From assembly GCA_902470405.1 (NCBI GenBank), contig CABRGJ010000056.1, positions 1 through 6,141 on the forward strand: a DNA stretch of 6,141 bases. Direction: 5' to 3'. The position numbers and the translations under genes are program-made. Source of the DNA: an uncultured Eggerthella sp. GTDB taxonomy: Bacteria > Actinomycetota > Coriobacteriia > Coriobacteriales > Eggerthellaceae. Below are positions 5,343 to 6,141 of this stretch, piece after piece. How positions within the stretch are numbered: position 1 is the first letter of the stretch; every line of letters starts with the position of its first letter. The notes beneath the pieces were generated by a model. That model searched no databases. It was not told where the DNA came from and saw nothing but the letters and a program-made list of their open reading frames with translations.

Positions 5343-6141
5343 TTACGAATTGAAGGCATTGCGCAACTTCTCAAGCGGTGTGCGCGACTCTGCGAAGCTC
5401 TCGTCCATCTCGTCTGCGAGCTCTTCAAGCAGCTCGCGCTCGCGTTTGGAAAGGCGCGTGGGAATCGATACTTCGATATGCACATGCATATCGCCACGAA
5501 CATCATCCTTGAAGCGAGGCATCCCGTAACCTCGAACGCGAACTACCTGGCCATTCTGGCAACCGCTCGGAATAGGAACCTTCACGAGTTCATCTTCGAA
5601 GATGCCTTCGATCTCGATGTCGGCACCAAGTGCCGCTTGCACCATCGAGATGACCGTGGTCACATGCAGATCGTCGCCATCGCGCTCGAAGAACTCATGC
5701 GGATCGATGCGGCAGGTGACGATAAGATCGCCCGAGGCGGCACCACGAATACCTGCTTCACCGTATCCGCTCAGACGCAACTGCTGACCATCATGAATGC
5801 CAACAGGGATATCGACTGAAAGACGTTGGCGGTCGGGAATCCTGCCTTGACCATCGCATTCGGAACAAGGGTTCTCGATGACTACACCCGCTCCTTGGCA
5901 ATTCGTACAGGTCGAAGCAGCTTGCATATCGCCCAAGAAGGTATGCTGAACCGTGACCACGCGCCCTCGTCCATGGCATTCAGGACAGGTGATCTCTTCG
6001 CCATCTTCGCCAAGACCAGTACCATCGCATTCAGGACAGGGTGAAAGACGATCGTAGATGATCTCCTTTTTGACACCTGCAGCCACCTCCTCAAGAGTAA
6101 CGCGCAGGCCAACGCCCATATCGCGGCCTTCACGTTTGATG
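5343..6141 (-). CDS. dnaJ: Chaperone protein DnaJ (partial, 5' end beyond window)
   Basis: DnaJ is the Hsp40 co-chaperone that delivers clients to DnaK and stimulates its ATPase. About 265 codons are visible, entering the window in frame at 6140. The N-terminal J domain and Gly/Phe region (about 110 residues) lie outside, so the in-window ATG at 6117-6119 is internal. The type-I zinc region (about 5843-6038) holds all four CxxCxGxG modules: CPECDGTG, CPECHGRG, CTNCQGAG and CSECDGQG. The client-binding C-terminal domains follow, with SGYGEAG, SGDLIV, HEFFERDGDDL and VRVRGYGMP. The C-terminus is a charged dimerisation-like helix ending LRNAFNS. The order dnaJ-rsmE matches the actinobacterial hrcA-dnaJ2 locus, so hrcA is the expected upstream neighbour; this is inference. 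Confidence 0.96.
   Translation of the reverse strand, partial: IKREGRDMGVGLRVTLEEVAAGVKKEIIYDRLSPCPECDGTGLGEDGEEITCPECHGRGRVVTVQHTFLGDMQAASTCTNCQGAGVVIENPCSECDGQGRIPDRQRLSVDIPVGIHDGQQLRLSGYGEAGIRGAASGDLIVTCRIDPHEFFERDGDDLHVTTVISMVQAALGADIEIEGIFEDELVKVPIPSGCQNGQVVRVRGYGMPRFKDDVRGDMHVHIEVSIPTRLSKRERELLEELADEMDESFAESRTPLEKLRNAFNS
5976..6040 (-). repeat. Short direct repeats within the DnaJ zinc-finger coding region
   Basis: The 14-base word gcattcaggacagg occurs twice on the plus strand, at 5976-5989 and 6027-6040, 51 bases apart. A degenerate copy lies near 5857. They encode the CPEC cores of successive zinc modules, so they reflect the repeated protein motif rather than a mobile element. Confidence 0.6.

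Larger units (their letters stand above)
1..6141 (-). other. Single co-directional gene cluster (probable operon segment)
   Basis: All eight genes run on the minus strand. Spacings in order from dnaJ are +9, -4, -16, +14 (to the original phoH end), -4, +3 and +6 bases. No gap is large enough for an ordinary promoter plus terminator, and I found no terminator-like hairpin with a U-tract. Both cluster ends lie beyond the window. Confidence 0.75.

Noticed and set aside
5115..5819. 234-codon plus-strand open frame opposite rsmE and dnaJ
   Set aside because: It is a mirror of conserved coding sequence with no motif of its own. It spans the dnaJ-rsmE junction without a plausible start context.
5857..6040. 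Tandem repeats in dnaJ as a mobile or CRISPR-like element
   Set aside because: The similar words encode the CxxC cores of the DnaJ zinc modules and are in frame; spacing and sequence follow the protein motif.

Overview
The window is one block of eight conserved housekeeping genes, all read from the minus strand and packed with gaps of 3-14 bases or short overlaps. In transcription order (high to low coordinate) they are dnaJ (5' end outside the window), rsmE, mtaB, phoH (broken), ybeY, dgkA, era and recO (3' end outside the window). I see no RNA gene, mobile element, CRISPR array, promoter or terminator. No stretch over 300 bases lacks a gene.

Organism: a bacterium of roughly 50% GC. The order dnaJ-rsmE-...-phoH-ybeY-...-era-recO matches the actinobacterial hrcA-dnaJ2 neighbourhood. 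The mtaB and dgkA insertions, and the broader order, also recall the Firmicutes dnaK operon and the phoH-ybeY-dgkA-era-recO cluster. This mixed layout, a T/S-type G4 motif in Era, and moderate GC make a member of the Coriobacteriia my best guess. That is inference from gene order and protein character, not a database match.

Layout: 5343-6141 holds the C-terminal part of the DnaJ co-chaperone. 3349-5333 holds two RNA-modification enzymes, RsmE (16S rRNA m3U1498) and MtaB (tRNA ms2t6A37). 2428-3364 is a PhoH ATPase gene interrupted by an apparent internal deletion of about 32 bases. 615-2413 holds YbeY (rRNA maturation endonuclease), a DgkA/undecaprenol-kinase-type membrane protein and the GTPase Era. 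1-608 is most of the repair protein RecO. The common theme is ribosome and RNA maturation (RsmE, MtaB, YbeY, Era, probably PhoH), joined to protein folding, lipid-carrier recycling and DNA repair. Near-continuous coding and ATGA overlaps suggest one polycistronic message with translational coupling.

No wholly new system is visible. The points worth a second look are the disrupted phoH, a non-canonical GTPase G4 motif (SRCD) in Era, and an A7 slippery run near the end of ybeY that lies in exactly the right frame to fuse YbeY to DgkA by -1 frameshifting.
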